From Symsagittifera roscoffensis (Eukaryota; Xenacoelomorpha; Acoela; Convolutidae): 64,000 bases of DNA. The first letter of the stretch is position 1, and every line of letters begins with the position of its first letter. The notes under the pieces are model-generated. The model was given only the letters and a program-made list of their open reading frames with translations. It searched no databases and had not been told where the DNA came from. Positions 1 through 10,400 of this stretch are shown one piece after another. Made by a program: the position numbers and the translations under genes. The stretch spans positions 24,110,539-24,174,538 of the forward strand of contig NC_087064.1 in assembly GCF_963678635.1 (NCBI RefSeq), written 5' to 3'.

Positions 1-553
1 TTTAGCCAATGACCCCATAGATATTTCTACGGATACAACAACATCCTCATCACTTCCAGAAAGATTATCACTACCATCAACACCATCAATAAGCCAGTTT
101 TCACCACCACCCTTTAACTTAAATTTTCCAAATAATCTCGACGCCAGATATCGAGAACAATCATCAATAAATATTCCTTTAAGATTAGATTGGAATACAT
201 TCACAGCACCTCCACCATTATTTGGACAACATCAAGAAAGTAACCGCCTTCATAACTGGGCACTTAATAGATTACAATATCGCCAAGATATTCACAACGA
301 TATCCGTGATCACAATATTCAAATACTCCAACAAAACAGTTTACAATTAAAGTTTGAAATCACAGTTAAATTAAACAATATTACACAACATCCCTACCCA
401 TTAAATCCACCTAACATAACAGCTCAATCACTACCACCACCGTTTATAACTACTGAAGTAATATATAAATACGACAGATACACCAAAAACACAATTGGTT
501 ACATTACATTTTATAACCCATACTCAGGATTATCATACACATGTATATTCTAA
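1..553 (+). CDS. 3' end of ATG-less ORF upstream of env (copy A)
   Basis: The frame starting at base 2 is open to a TAA at 551-553 and overlaps the first 13 bases of env. It gives about 183 residues. The first part is rich in Ser, Thr and Pro. A more structured C-terminal part follows, with many charged and Gln/Asn residues and then an LPPPF stretch near a Tyr-rich end. The whole reading frame is seen in copy B, where it is open for 379 codons without any ATG. I do not recognise the family. Its place just before env and the overlap with it suggest expression from the same spliced message or through an upstream fusion. Confidence 0.7.
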   Translation, partial: LANDPIDISTDTTTSSSLPERLSLPSTPSISQFSPPPFNLNFPNNLDARYREQSSINIPLRLDWNTFTAPPPLFGQHQESNRLHNWALNRLQYRQDIHNDIRDHNIQILQQNSLQLKFEITVKLNNITQHPYPLNPPNITAQSLPPPFITTEVIYKYDRYTKNTIGYITFYNPYSGLSYTCIF

Positions 554-3159
554 AATTATTAATTTTTCTTCAACTCCCTTTTCTAGTAACCTCAAATCAA
601 AACATAAACCCTTCCCCTCGTACAGGACCACAAGATTTATTAGTAACACATTACGACTGTGAAGAAAATGAACAAAAAACACTACATAAATATGCAATAA
701 ATCAAGTATCACAATGTGAAACAGAACCACAAGCTATAGAAACCACAGATATAATAGCAACACTCTATTCAAAAGCCCGAGCAACAACAGTTACAGGTTA
801 TAAATTCACAGCGACATTTTCCGAAAAGAAAGTACATTGTTCACAAGTCTCGAACGGAAACAAAAACCGACTTGACCATGAATCATTCTATCAAAGTAAT
901 ATAGAACGTCTTTTACATCTCAATCCCGACGATTGTAAAAATGAATTACTTAGACTAAACATCACACAAAATAAAAATTCCCAAAGAAAATTAGTTAATT
1001 TTCAAGTTTTTTCAGACTCTGTACACCAATCACAACTTGAAAGACACCAAGGACATATAAAACTAGACGAAAAATATCCGTATAACGGCGCACACGGACG
1101 ATTAACCTATGACCTACATGATAAACATTGGATACCACACATTGGTATAAATAACCCATCAAACTGCAAAGCAGACACAAAAAATAAAGGATACCAAGAA
1201 ATAATGTTTTTCGATTGGAAAATACAACTCGAAAAAATACAACTCATACGAGATTTATCTGATAATACAATGATCTATCAAGGAATCCGACTACCTTGTA
1301 AAAATGATCAAGGATATTGCGACCCTACAACAAGAACACAAGCAACAATTGTTTGGTTCCCCGAAGATACATGTACAACATTTCAAGTAGCAAAAATACA
1401 CGCTCGTATGATAAAATTTCACGAAAAATATTTCATACAATCAATTCCTTATGAACAAGTCCATCCATCACGCAAACTAAGTTCCGATTTTAGAAACATA
1501 GACAATATAGAAAATAAATTGACACGATTTCAAATATATCAAGAAACAGAACTTGCATGTAAATACAGGAATCCACTTCACAGAACACAATACTCTGAAA
1601 TATTAGTTGAATACGAAAAAGGATTCGACATGACCACTGGAAAAGTAAAAATCGACCCATATGCCACAGGTCATCCTCTAAACGAAGGAACATCCTATAT
1701 ACCAGTTAATTTTGAAAAAAGCAATGGACAACCTGGTGGACATCTAAAACCTTATGACACCAGAAGCACACGCTTACAAGAATTATCACTAATGAATACT
1801 ACATATTTCGGTAATATCCACTATGATATTCATTTGGATATGAAACTAGACTATACAATTAGCCGCATTTTTCAAGAAATGTCACTCTCCGAATTAGAAA
1901 CACTACACCAACTATGCGAATTAGAACGAACACAAATATTACAATCACTTGCACTAGCAGTATTGAAAATACCCTACGCAGGATACTTATTATCAGGAAA
2001 TAGATCAAATTTTTTAGACTACGAAGGAAACATCTTATGGTTTTATACTTGTACTAAAAAAGTATCACCACTATACGTTTTTGAAGATAAACGATGTTAT
2101 AAAAGAATCCCTATCTTTTATAAGAATAAAGTACATTTCGTGGATACACTTTCACGAAGAACCTATTTCTGGGATACCGCAGTCCCATGTGGATCAGAAA
2201 ATAGCCACAATGTAGTACAACTAAACCCTGATGAAAATAAATATTATCTTCTCACTCCATATCCCACATTAATGCAATCACTCAAAAAATTTTCACCAGA
2301 AAGCATTCGCGCTATCGCTCGAAACCCAAATATAGACTTACAATCAATAGGAATCTATTCAAAATCAGATATTCAACATCACATTAGAACACAACAATTC
2401 CAAGAATTATTAACACAAATGGACACTATACAAAGACAATCAATTGACCAAAACTTACGCAAACTTGCAGAAACCGCAGGATTTGCCGATATCTACACGC
2501 AAGACTATAGCGGATATTTTAAAGACATTAAAGATTATATATATCTAAACGGCGAAAAATACCGTCCCCAAGATATATCACCAATCAACATTTTTAGCTT
2601 TGTTACACTCAAAAATGAAATCCTTGATTTTCTAGGATGGCCCTACTACATCTTAGAAAAATTGACTATTTTATACGCAATGTTTAACTTTATTGGATTT
2701 CTTTTCTCACTTTTAAAAGGAATCTACAACACATGTGCTATATACACACAAGTAAACAGACAAGCAAGTGTAGCACGCATACTATTTGCAGGATTTTTTG
2801 GAATCTTTTCTACATCTATAAACAAAATTCTTTTAGACGCACAAATAAAAGAATATAACACAAAAATAACAACACGACAAAATACATACGACGAAGAACA
2901 TAACAATGTAGACATAACGCCAACGGCACCACAATTACCACCCTTACCAAATAACCATCCACTATCCCTAGTCCCACGAAATTTTCGAAATTTAGCCATC
3001 ACACATAACCCAAATTTTCGACTCACCACATCACAAAGTCCCATTCAACATATAATGACACACCAGCCACAAGATGATAATACTTATGAACAAATTATTG
3101 AACAACCCCATACCACCGCTTTTCAGTCTCAAAATAATCATTTTTTTAGCCCACGATGA
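541..3159 (+). CDS. env: Env-like class of viral glycoprotein, 872 aa (copy A)
   Basis: Probable membrane glycoprotein of the element. Residues 1-18 form a signal peptide (MYILKLLIFLQLPFLVTS). A long ectodomain follows with several Asn-X-Ser/Thr sites and spaced cysteines. A cysteine-rich block lies at about residues 459-550: Cys459, the stretch IPYAGYLLSGNRS, Cys504, a Cys519-Tyr followed by IPI, FVDTLSRR, then Pro-Cys550. A hydrophobic membrane segment spans about 705-735, with a second near 745-760. The cytoplasmic tail of roughly 110 residues carries PTAP at 794-797. I infer that the cysteine block resembles glycoproteins of chuviruses and of LTR elements that captured them; this was not searched. 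No clear furin site was seen. The stop overlaps the next ATG (ATGA). Confidence 0.72.
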   Translation: MYILKLLIFLQLPFLVTSNQNINPSPRTGPQDLLVTHYDCEENEQKTLHKYAINQVSQCETEPQAIETTDIIATLYSKARATTVTGYKFTATFSEKKVHCSQVSNGNKNRLDHESFYQSNIERLLHLNPDDCKNELLRLNITQNKNSQRKLVNFQVFSDSVHQSQLERHQGHIKLDEKYPYNGAHGRLTYDLHDKHWIPHIGINNPSNCKADTKNKGYQEIMFFDWKIQLEKIQLIRDLSDNTMIYQGIRLPCKNDQGYCDPTTRTQATIVWFPEDTCTTFQVAKIHARMIKFHEKYFIQSIPYEQVHPSRKLSSDFRNIDNIENKLTRFQIYQETELACKYRNPLHRTQYSEILVEYEKGFDMTTGKVKIDPYATGHPLNEGTSYIPVNFEKSNGQPGGHLKPYDTRSTRLQELSLMNTTYFGNIHYDIHLDMKLDYTISRIFQEMSLSELETLHQLCELERTQILQSLALAVLKIPYAGYLLSGNRSNFLDYEGNILWFYTCTKKVSPLYVFEDKRCYKRIPIFYKNKVHFVDTLSRRTYFWDTAVPCGSENSHNVVQLNPDENKYYLLTPYPTLMQSLKKFSPESIRAIARNPNIDLQSIGIYSKSDIQHHIRTQQFQELLTQMDTIQRQSIDQNLRKLAETAGFADIYTQDYSGYFKDIKDYIYLNGEKYRPQDISPINIFSFVTLKNEILDFLGWPYYILEKLTILYAMFNFIGFLFSLLKGIYNTCAIYTQVNRQASVARILFAGFFGIFSTSINKILLDAQIKEYNTKITTRQNTYDEEHNNVDITPTAPQLPPLPNNHPLSLVPRNFRNLAITHNPNFRLTTSQSPIQHIMTHQPQDDNTYEQIIEQPHTTAFQSQNNHFFSPR

Positions 3160-4955
3160 GCCGCCAACTTGGATCACTACACCGATCAAATTCCCACCCA
3201 ACCAATCTTACCTCTTCAATCCCAATAATACCACTTTTTGCTTTTCCGCCACCCGATTTTCCATCTAGCAATGTAACATCAGGCATGAATTCCGACACTA
3301 ACTCACATATTTCAGTTTTATACTCCATCTCACAGCTAAATAACCCGAATATTGAAACCCCCGATGAATTTGCCGACTCAGAACCATCCCCATCCAATAA
3401 TTTTCATAACTCTTCTAATTTTTCTCAACCCCCTTTTCAACCCATATTATCCAATAACCCTGACCCAATCACTCCCACACCCTCTTATGCTTCCCAAGTT
3501 ACCCCAACCTACTCCTCATACCATTCTGACCAATCATCTCATTCTCCAGACACCCCCAGAATCTCCCCAGAGCTAGATAATTTTATTACCCTCCAACAAC
3601 AACCCTACCACCTAAACACCCCAACCATAAACCAAATCTCCTCCACTACAAATTCATCCAATCCCCCTACACCCTCTTCAAATTATACTGAATCACTAGC
3701 ACCATCATCCACATCAACTGAATCTTCACTCAACACTAACAGAGCTTACCGCACTTTTAAAAGAAAATTCCCCAACCATCCTTTCCCAGCAAAACCAGGA
3801 ACAGCCCGTGAATATATCAACCACCCCCAACATACTAACACTAAAGAATTTTTAGCTATCACTTTACCCTCGTTTCCACAATACACCTTAAATACCCCTC
3901 ACGACGCTAACGAAACACGCAACTTTGTAGATGAATACGTTTTAATGCCCACTCTCTCTTGGACCTCATACTATCATTTCACTAACCCTCTTTGCTTACC
4001 TTTATCCAACACTTCCATCGATATAGAACGAAACAAAGACATGCTATATCGACTAACTACACCACTAACCGCTAGACAGTTTACTTACGTTGGATATAAA
4101 AAATCACTAAAAATACACACTGCACCTAGAGCTAATGAATATACACTAGAATACTACGATCACAACATCATTAGAGCTAACCAAGATCAATTCTTAGACG
4201 ACGATCGCTTCGCTAATCCACAAATCACCGAGAAATTTTTCATCAAGACACCATATGTATTTACACTAAACATCTTCGACCGAAAGTTTGATCACATTAT
4301 TTCAGAAGCACTAACAAACACACAAGCATACGAAAGTTTTAAAGAACGCTTCCAAATCTTTTCACTAACCTTTCATTTCCTTGCACCACACGAAAGAGAT
4401 TTGCACTGCTCACATGATATTATGTTGCGCACTAAACAAACACATACATACAGTTACTATCGTTTCATCCAAAATCACTTTGACCTCCACACACCCTCTA
4501 GACAACCACACCATCGTTTTCAATTCATCAATTCAAAATACACTTCACCGTATTTCCTAAATTTCACATATTGTATTAAAGACACTAACCTCCATGGTAT
4601 TCTTCGTAATTATGACCCCATAACCCAAATGTACATTTTCTGCCCCATCACCAAGACCTTCAACGCCGAAGAATCCCGACCCTTCCTTATCCCGCACGAG
4701 TTTGTACAGCCTATAGAAATCCCAATTTTAGAATTCATCCACAACACGAAATTTAACCACAAATTATATAACTTAATCCAAAACACACCTTATGAGTTTG
4801 CAGTAGGCACTGAAGAACTAACCACTATTAAGGCACTTCAATTGCTTTGGCCACTACTTCAGACTAAAAATATCATCCGCATTCTAGCTAAACTACTAAC
4901 AACTTCAGAACTAATTCACGACATCTTCCCCCACGGTTTTTTCCCCGACGACTAA
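3156..4955 (+). CDS. Unknown 599-aa accessory protein after env (copy A)
   Basis: Intact ORF whose ATG overlaps the env TGA in an ATGA, which points to coupled termination and restart or to a shared message. Residues 1 to about 195 are rich in Ser, Pro, Thr and Asn and look disordered. The remaining 400 residues look folded, with many aromatic residues, and end in GFFPDD. There is no signal peptide and no clear membrane span, so a cytosolic or nuclear role is more likely than an envelope role. No motif of a known enzyme is seen. Copy B keeps it at the same length with only a few changes, near residues 126, 182 and 189, so it is probably under selection. Extra genes after env are known in complex retroviruses, but I cannot assign this one to any of them. 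Confidence 0.75.
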   Translation: MSRQLGSLHRSNSHPTNLTSSIPIIPLFAFPPPDFPSSNVTSGMNSDTNSHISVLYSISQLNNPNIETPDEFADSEPSPSNNFHNSSNFSQPPFQPILSNNPDPITPTPSYASQVTPTYSSYHSDQSSHSPDTPRISPELDNFITLQQQPYHLNTPTINQISSTTNSSNPPTPSSNYTESLAPSSTSTESSLNTNRAYRTFKRKFPNHPFPAKPGTAREYINHPQHTNTKEFLAITLPSFPQYTLNTPHDANETRNFVDEYVLMPTLSWTSYYHFTNPLCLPLSNTSIDIERNKDMLYRLTTPLTARQFTYVGYKKSLKIHTAPRANEYTLEYYDHNIIRANQDQFLDDDRFANPQITEKFFIKTPYVFTLNIFDRKFDHIISEALTNTQAYESFKERFQIFSLTFHFLAPHERDLHCSHDIMLRTKQTHTYSYYRFIQNHFDLHTPSRQPHHRFQFINSKYTSPYFLNFTYCIKDTNLHGILRNYDPITQMYIFCPITKTFNAEESRPFLIPHEFVQPIEIPILEFIHNTKFNHKLYNLIQNTPYEFAVGTEELTTIKALQLLWPLLQTKNIIRILAKLLTTSELIHDIFPHGFFPDD

Positions 4956-4958
4956 CAG

Positions 4959-5036
4959 GTAAGTATGAATTAAATGAATATCACTAACTAATTAAAATAT
5001 TAAAAACTCACCATTCTTTATTCATGTTTTCTTTAG
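4959..5036 (+). other. Probable 78-nt intron just after the last stop codon (copy A)
   Basis: A near-perfect donor, CAG|GTAAGTATG, starts three bases after the TAA of the 599-residue ORF. A branch-like CACTAAC follows, then a pyrimidine-rich TTTTCTTTAG acceptor. Copy B has the same intron with a one-base deletion (77 nt). It lies too close to the stop to provoke nonsense-mediated decay. Genomic RNA must sometimes stay unspliced here for the intron to survive reverse transcription. Confidence 0.6.
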
Positions 5037-6514
5037 ATTTTTAGCCTTCATCCTAGACCATCTGAAAAATTCACAAAAGAAAAATAAAAAATAGCAAACT
5101 TCTTCAAAACTGTTTAAAACCCTATTAAAATTTGGCACCAACAATTAAATAAATATAATACCAATGCAGTAAATTAATTTATAAATTTTCCCCCAACAGC
5201 AGTAAATCTAATTACGATGAAAATTTGTATCTTAAAATTCCCCCATAACTAGCAGTAAATTTCCAAATTCTATGCAGTAAATTAATAAAATGCAATTGCA
5301 GTACTAACCTTTTGATATTTTTATTCATATGCACAGAAATTCTATCCACACTCGCACAGCTCGCCCACGAAGAATTGTTTAAAATAATGAATTTCAGTTT
5401 CAAGTTTTCACACTCAACAACTCTAACACACGATAACAAGTTTCAAACTTTCCTTTAACCCGGTTGGAAAGGAATCATATACTAAACAAAACTAACCAAC
5501 GCAGCTTACTAAATACCACAAATCATAGAATAACAGCATGACTAAGAAAAGGAAACCAACGGTACCCAAACCGGATTAACCCAGTTTAAAACTGGATAAT
5601 TTATTCTTTTGAAGACTATTATAAAGTCTTAGAAAGAAATAATAAAACACAAAAAAGTCGAAAGACAAACCCATACCACAAACAATTTGCTTTTTGGAAA
5701 AAGTACATAACCAACAAGACATAAGTAAAACCACAACAAACCCAACATAAAACGTTGTCACAAAACAGGACCCCTCACAAACACCGCATGAAATCATACT
5801 CCCACTCCTGGCCTAACCCACCAGGAAAGGACGTCCTGAGCATGCTCTATAGCCGGCCTAACCCACCGTGCTACATCCACGCTTTGTGACCACACCTTTA
5901 TTTTTAATAAGAGCTACTCAAGGGTGAGTAACTCTTCAAAATAACCGAACTAAAACAAAAAGCTTTTGTGAAAACAACTAACTAAAATCATGATTAAAAA
6001 GTATTAAACTAATAAAAGTTTTATAAAATGTAAAATCACATGATGCAATATATAGATCAGAATACAACACCAAGGACGAACATCAAAAGACAAGACGACC
6101 TCACTACACTCGAGAGAGAATGACCAACTACAATCGATATGCCGCTCACAATCACAACTCAAAGGATTTAGAGTACGACTTGACTTCGCAGAAAAGGACT
6201 TCATTGAACTAGACCAATGACCACCTCGATGTTCAAGTATACGTACAGATCCGAGTAACCAGGCATCCCCTCCACGCACAGTCTCCACGCCATTCCCAAG
6301 CTAGATCAGACACCAAAGAAGTTCTCCCCGAAGAACAGAAAAATCTGACATAGCCAACCATTCTGAAATCAGAATTGATTTTGTTGCAAAGACTCAGTCG
6401 TTGTCACAAGAAAAAACGGAAGAAAATTATGATGTTCGCCAAATACCAACGTCCATCATCCACCCTTGAATTACAGAAGAACTGTTCCAAAAAACTCTGT
6501 AAAACCCGGATGGG
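5037..6514 (+). other. 3' untranslated region of copy A
   Basis: No sense ORF was found. It contains the GCAGTAAAT repeats (5165-5310), a CCAGTTTAAAACTGG palindrome near 5580-5594, two copies of GGCCTAACCCACC (about 5811 and 5854), and a GAGCTACTCA/TGAGTAACTC hairpin near 5911-5934. Small antisense ORFs of 62-94 codons are preserved in both copies. Since the copies are almost identical, that is not evidence of coding. The last bases before the LTR, GGATGGG (6508-6514), are a weak polypurine tract candidate. Confidence 0.6.
5165..5310 (+). repeat. GCAGTAAAT direct repeats in the 3' UTR
   Basis: Four copies of GCAGTAAAT, plus a partial GCAGTAC, occur within 146 bases, some followed by TTAAT or TTCC and by CCCCC-containing spacers. 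Copy B has the same block (about 16063-16208). They could be an RNA export or protein-binding array; that is inference. Confidence 0.5.
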
Positions 6515-6922
6515 TGGAACCTGATCTAAACTATATTTTATGATTGGATAAATTAAATGTTTTACCAATGTAAAGTATTTAATATTAACCAATCATGATC
6601 CATCTAACTAACAACCCACTTATTTGTAAGTGCTGAAGTTACTTGTAATTTCAGCACCAGAGAGATTTGAATTTAACTTAGAAATTAGTTGGACTCTCCC
6701 GAGCACTTCAGCAGCCGCAATAAACCAGTATACCCTAGATCTATTGAGCCTAGCAGAGACTAGTTAAACAACCTGAGACTAGATAGTATAAGAGTAAGAT
6801 TAGGATCGGTATTAGACTAAGAAGTTGCACGAATCTATCCGGCCGAAAATAAGATAGCGTGACGAGCAGACGGTGTACCCTATCCGAAATTACTCTATGA
6901 GTTACACTCCGGTTCTAACTCA
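6515..6922 (+). repeat. 3' LTR of copy A (408 bp, TG...CA)
   Basis: Begins TGGAACC and ends CTAACTCA. Inside are an A/T-rich TATATTTTA near its start, a CCAAT near 6587, a strong 28-nt hairpin at 6630-6657, and AATAAA at 6719-6724. It matches both LTRs of copy B apart from about one base. The right flank begins ATTTATAC; the matching target duplication is outside the window. Confidence 0.93.
6630..6657 (+). promoter_or_regulatory. 13-bp stem hairpin inside the LTR
   Basis: GTGCTGAAGTTAC pairs with GTAATTTCAGCAC across a two-base loop, with one G-T wobble. It lies about 60 bases before the AATAAA, so it could sit at the start of the R region and act in transcription or RNA handling. The same hairpin occurs in both copy B LTRs. 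Confidence 0.5.
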
Positions 6923-9539
6923 ATTTATACATAAAAAACTGTGCTTTCTTTCCTGAGAATAGATGTGTAAGAAATGTTCTACAAAATCTTCAAATCTAGT
7001 TTTTTTGTAAAATATATATGAATTATTTGTTTTTTTTTTCTGTTGAAACTGCTCATTCTGACGGAAATATTTGAGCTCAATCGTCTACAAAAAACCGCTC
7101 AAATCTTGTTTAGAGTTCTTTCTTAAATTCTGACTAGGATTTTCTTTCTGACTCTTAGTGTTGTGAACTATATGTTTTGGGCACTTTAATCGTCGCTGAG
7201 GCAACAGTCGAACAAAATTGTCATTTTGAAAAGCATGTTTTTTGCATTTAATCAGAACTCAGAGCTGTCTTAATCAGACCGGTATTAATGTAAAGGAGGT
7301 TGAATCAGGAAAATCAGTCTCGCAGATATAATTCGACCATGGCGACTGGTATGAAAAACGAACCATTAGTCTAATGGAGAGTTTGTTAAGCAATTTGTGG
7401 CGAGATGAAAAGAAAATGTCTGAGGGTTAATCTATGTGGATAAAAGTAGCTGTGGTATAAGTATTAAATTGCTGATTGTATTCGAGAAAGGCATTTTATC
7501 CCTCCAGTTTAAAGTTATTTCTATGGTACCAGGTGTACATAGGGAGCTTCAAATGAAAACTGCCCCAAAGAAAAGACGCAGATTGCAAGCCCTAAACCAG
7601 TCTTATCGGATCGATTTAAACACCAGCACATTTCCCATTGATTGGGCTATTGTTGCCAAACTCTGATTTTCGTGATTGTCGCAACCAAAATTGGGTATTT
7701 TAAAACCTTCGCAAAATAAATATTTTTAGACCTTGCAGATCGAGTGGATGTGTCCGCGAACGGCGCTACTCAGGCAAAAATATCCTCAAACTGCGCACCA
7801 AAAAAAGAAAGATAACCGCATCGAGCACGGCCAAATAAATTTTAACCGTCATCACCGTCCCAATTTTACGAGTGATTCGTTTTTTTGTTATCAAATTTAT
7901 ATATTTGCATAATTGATAGAACTCAATTTATACTGGTCAACTATCGCGTTTCCTTGTAACAATGTTTGCTTCCCAAAAGTTCCAGTTTTTGTATTGTGCT
8001 GGTTTTTCTATAACTCTTGAAACTTGATGCTGACTCATTGTGATATCAAGTCCCGAAAAATGAGACATCTTCAACTATCCATTTCGCTCTCTGATGCTTT
8101 GATTGAGATGATAGCATCCAATTCCGCGTCTATGTCCAGACTGTCACGACTTTAAGTCCAACCTATCTCAAATTATTTCCAGACTACAACGAAAATCTTT
8201 TCCTGTAAACGTGAGGAAATTCACAATATCTCTAGGCCGACCTCTCACTCTGATCCGCGTCGCCGCAATATGTTTCCCTTTAGCACTGGGTCGGTGGGGC
8301 AACTAAATCCCAGTACTGTTTACAATCCCAAAAGGGTTGATTTGGTGGATAGCCGTTCTGTATCGTATTATGCTGCTCGCCCCTTGTTTGTGCTCTTTCG
8401 ACTGTATCTCGCTCGCAATCAATAGTCAATCGCAACAACAATTCCAATAATAATAATGAATTAAGAAATAATCAATCCAAATACAGAATAGCCTATAAGT
8501 GGCTGGAACATAAATTAATCATTCAACCAAAGGAATGGGTCCGCGATTACTATTATTCAACCAACTGCCTCCTGCAGTTCAATTAACGCCTAACTAATAT
8601 CTAATGTTCTCCTCGAGAACTTCTATCAATTATCAATCGTTCGACAACGATTCCGCTATCCTCTAGATAGCCTAACTTACTTCACTAACTAATCTACTTT
8701 AACTTTCAACGAGTAACTTAACTCGTTCTCAATAACTCTGAGATACGACTCGTTAACAATTAACTCCCAATCGTTCTGACGCCTAAAGGCCGTTCCGCAA
8801 CATCCGTGCCTTATGTCTATTTACTCTTAGTTTTAGTTAGAGATCCGTCATTCCGTATAAGTCTTAACATTTACCTATATGCCTCCTACGCAGCGTTCCA
8901 GTTCATAAATCCCGCATGATCACATCAATTTAAATGCCAAGTTCAAAATGCCAATCAAAGCTATGCTAAACAAATAACAAGTGCAACTTCAACTTAATTC
9001 AAGCTATGTTTACATATCCAAATACCCAAGGACTTTATTTAATTATCCCGCATCTTTTCCTTTCTCCCATGACTAGGATAAATTCCCAATGAACTTAATT
9101 TCCTAATTATCGCAATCCAAAAATTCCAATACATAACCCATTCAAATTTCAATCTAATCGACCTTCAGGGTAAGCCGTTCCCTCAACTGGGGTCCAATTG
9201 AGCCAATAAAACATTCCCCAGAAGCCAATGGAATATCCAGTACATTTCTAATATTTATGTTAATTAATTCCCTATTCCCTCTGTCATATTGCCAAATTAA
9301 TATGTGACTACTTTTCTGTGCCATTGACGCATTTCTATTAATAGTTCATTCGCCAAGTCAAAATTTAACCCAATGTTTATTTAACTAACTCGTATTAAAT
9401 CCAACAATATACCACTATACATTAAGCCAAGATATTCCATCGAATTCCAGGAAATGCCTAACTAATTTCCTATGCACGCAAATTGTCACCCAATATCAAT
9501 AACATATCTCTATTAACTCCCCTGATTACGAAACATATG
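6923..9539. other. No gene seen
   Basis: Sequence between the two element copies. Short ORFs such as the 76-codon one at 7436-7666 have no recognisable features. The stretch at about 8400-9540 is poor in G on the plus strand and lacks ORFs. No tRNA, rRNA or clear transposon end was seen. Confidence 0.5.
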
Positions 9540-10400
9540 ATTTGGGCTACTTTCCGGTGCTAATTTTAGGGGTTTCGGGGCTAAAATTCCAAAAGGTCAA
9601 GTAAAGGTCAACCCGGGGTCACCCGGGGTCAAGTCTCCCATAATCGGTTCGAGGTCACATGGGGTCGTACCTACCAAGTTTCATCCATATCCGACAAATA
9701 CTTCTCAAGTTATCCCACTTTTAAGGTTCATTATCACTTTTCCCGGGAAAGGTCAATTAGCACCAGAAAGGTCAACCGGGAGCTGAGACCTATAGGGGTC
9801 CTTTTTACCGGGGTGGGTTATACTACACATATAAGCCATAAAATCGATATGCCCTCGCGCATTATTTTCCGCAAATAGCCCATTAACACCTAAAAGGGGT
9901 GATATTCCCAAGTGCTAATAGCCCGTGCCATTGTCACCCAGTAGGGTCATCATCCTAATATACGATAGACCATGTCACTATCTACCATCCCTCCAAGTTT
10001 CAGCTCCCTAGGGTCATTGGGGGTCGAGGAGTAGCCTCCGGGAGTCGTGTGGGGGTTTGTTTGTTTAGGGCATAAATCGGGCCGGGGTGACCTTGAGTTC
10101 CGAAACTTCAAACTTAAGCTTCCCTCATCCAGGGCTACCATATATATAAAAATGAGCTCAATCGGACCAGTAGTTAAGGATTTCCGGTGGGGCCATTTGC
10201 ACTTCCGGGAACCGTTATCACCCGGCCCCAGGGGGTCAAGCGGGTCCGGCGCTTTGCATGCCCGGGTCAAATCATCTTTAGTATCACTCCATTAAATTTC
10301 ATAACGTTCGCCCTTATAGTTCCCGAGTTGGGGGGGGGGGGGGGGGGGTTGGCGGGAGCTATTGCATTCACTATTTTCACTAAAGAGGGGGATTAATCCC
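9540..10400. repeat. G/C-rich interspersed repeat block
   Basis: This block is much richer in G and C than its surroundings. It carries repeated GGGGTCA-type motifs (near 9610-9660 and again 10010-10030, 10230-10245) and several forms of the phrase AAGTTTCA followed by a purine-rich half and a TTCTCAAGTTAT or TTCCCGAG end (about 9677, 9996, 10300). That layout is common in old repeat elements. It ends beside a run of 19 G at 10330-10348. Family not identified. Confidence 0.4.
10330..10348 (+). repeat. Poly-G run of 19
   Basis: Uninterrupted G homopolymer. It could form G-quadruplexes, and its length may be wrong in an assembly. Confidence 0.9.

Larger units (their letters stand above)
1..6922 (+). 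mobile_element. Giant Ty3-like env-bearing retroelement, copy A (5' part outside window)
   Basis: This is the 3' portion of a retrovirus-like LTR element on the plus strand. It holds the end of an ATG-less ORF, an intact Env-like ORF, an intact 599-residue ORF, a 3' UTR with a short intron, and a 408-bp 3' LTR ending in CA at 6922. Every landmark pairs with copy B by the relation B = 21373 - A, so the two copies are the same length over this stretch apart from small compensating indels. Both ORFs are intact in both copies. The 5' half and its target duplication lie left of the window. Copy A faces copy B tail to tail. Confidence 0.93.

Noticed and set aside
4956-6514. Small antisense ORFs in the element's 3' UTR (5212-5439, 5576-5797, 6004-6288, 6404-6592, and mirror copies)
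   Set aside because: Present in both copies only because the copies are almost identical; no domains, no start context, and one has changed residues without pattern.
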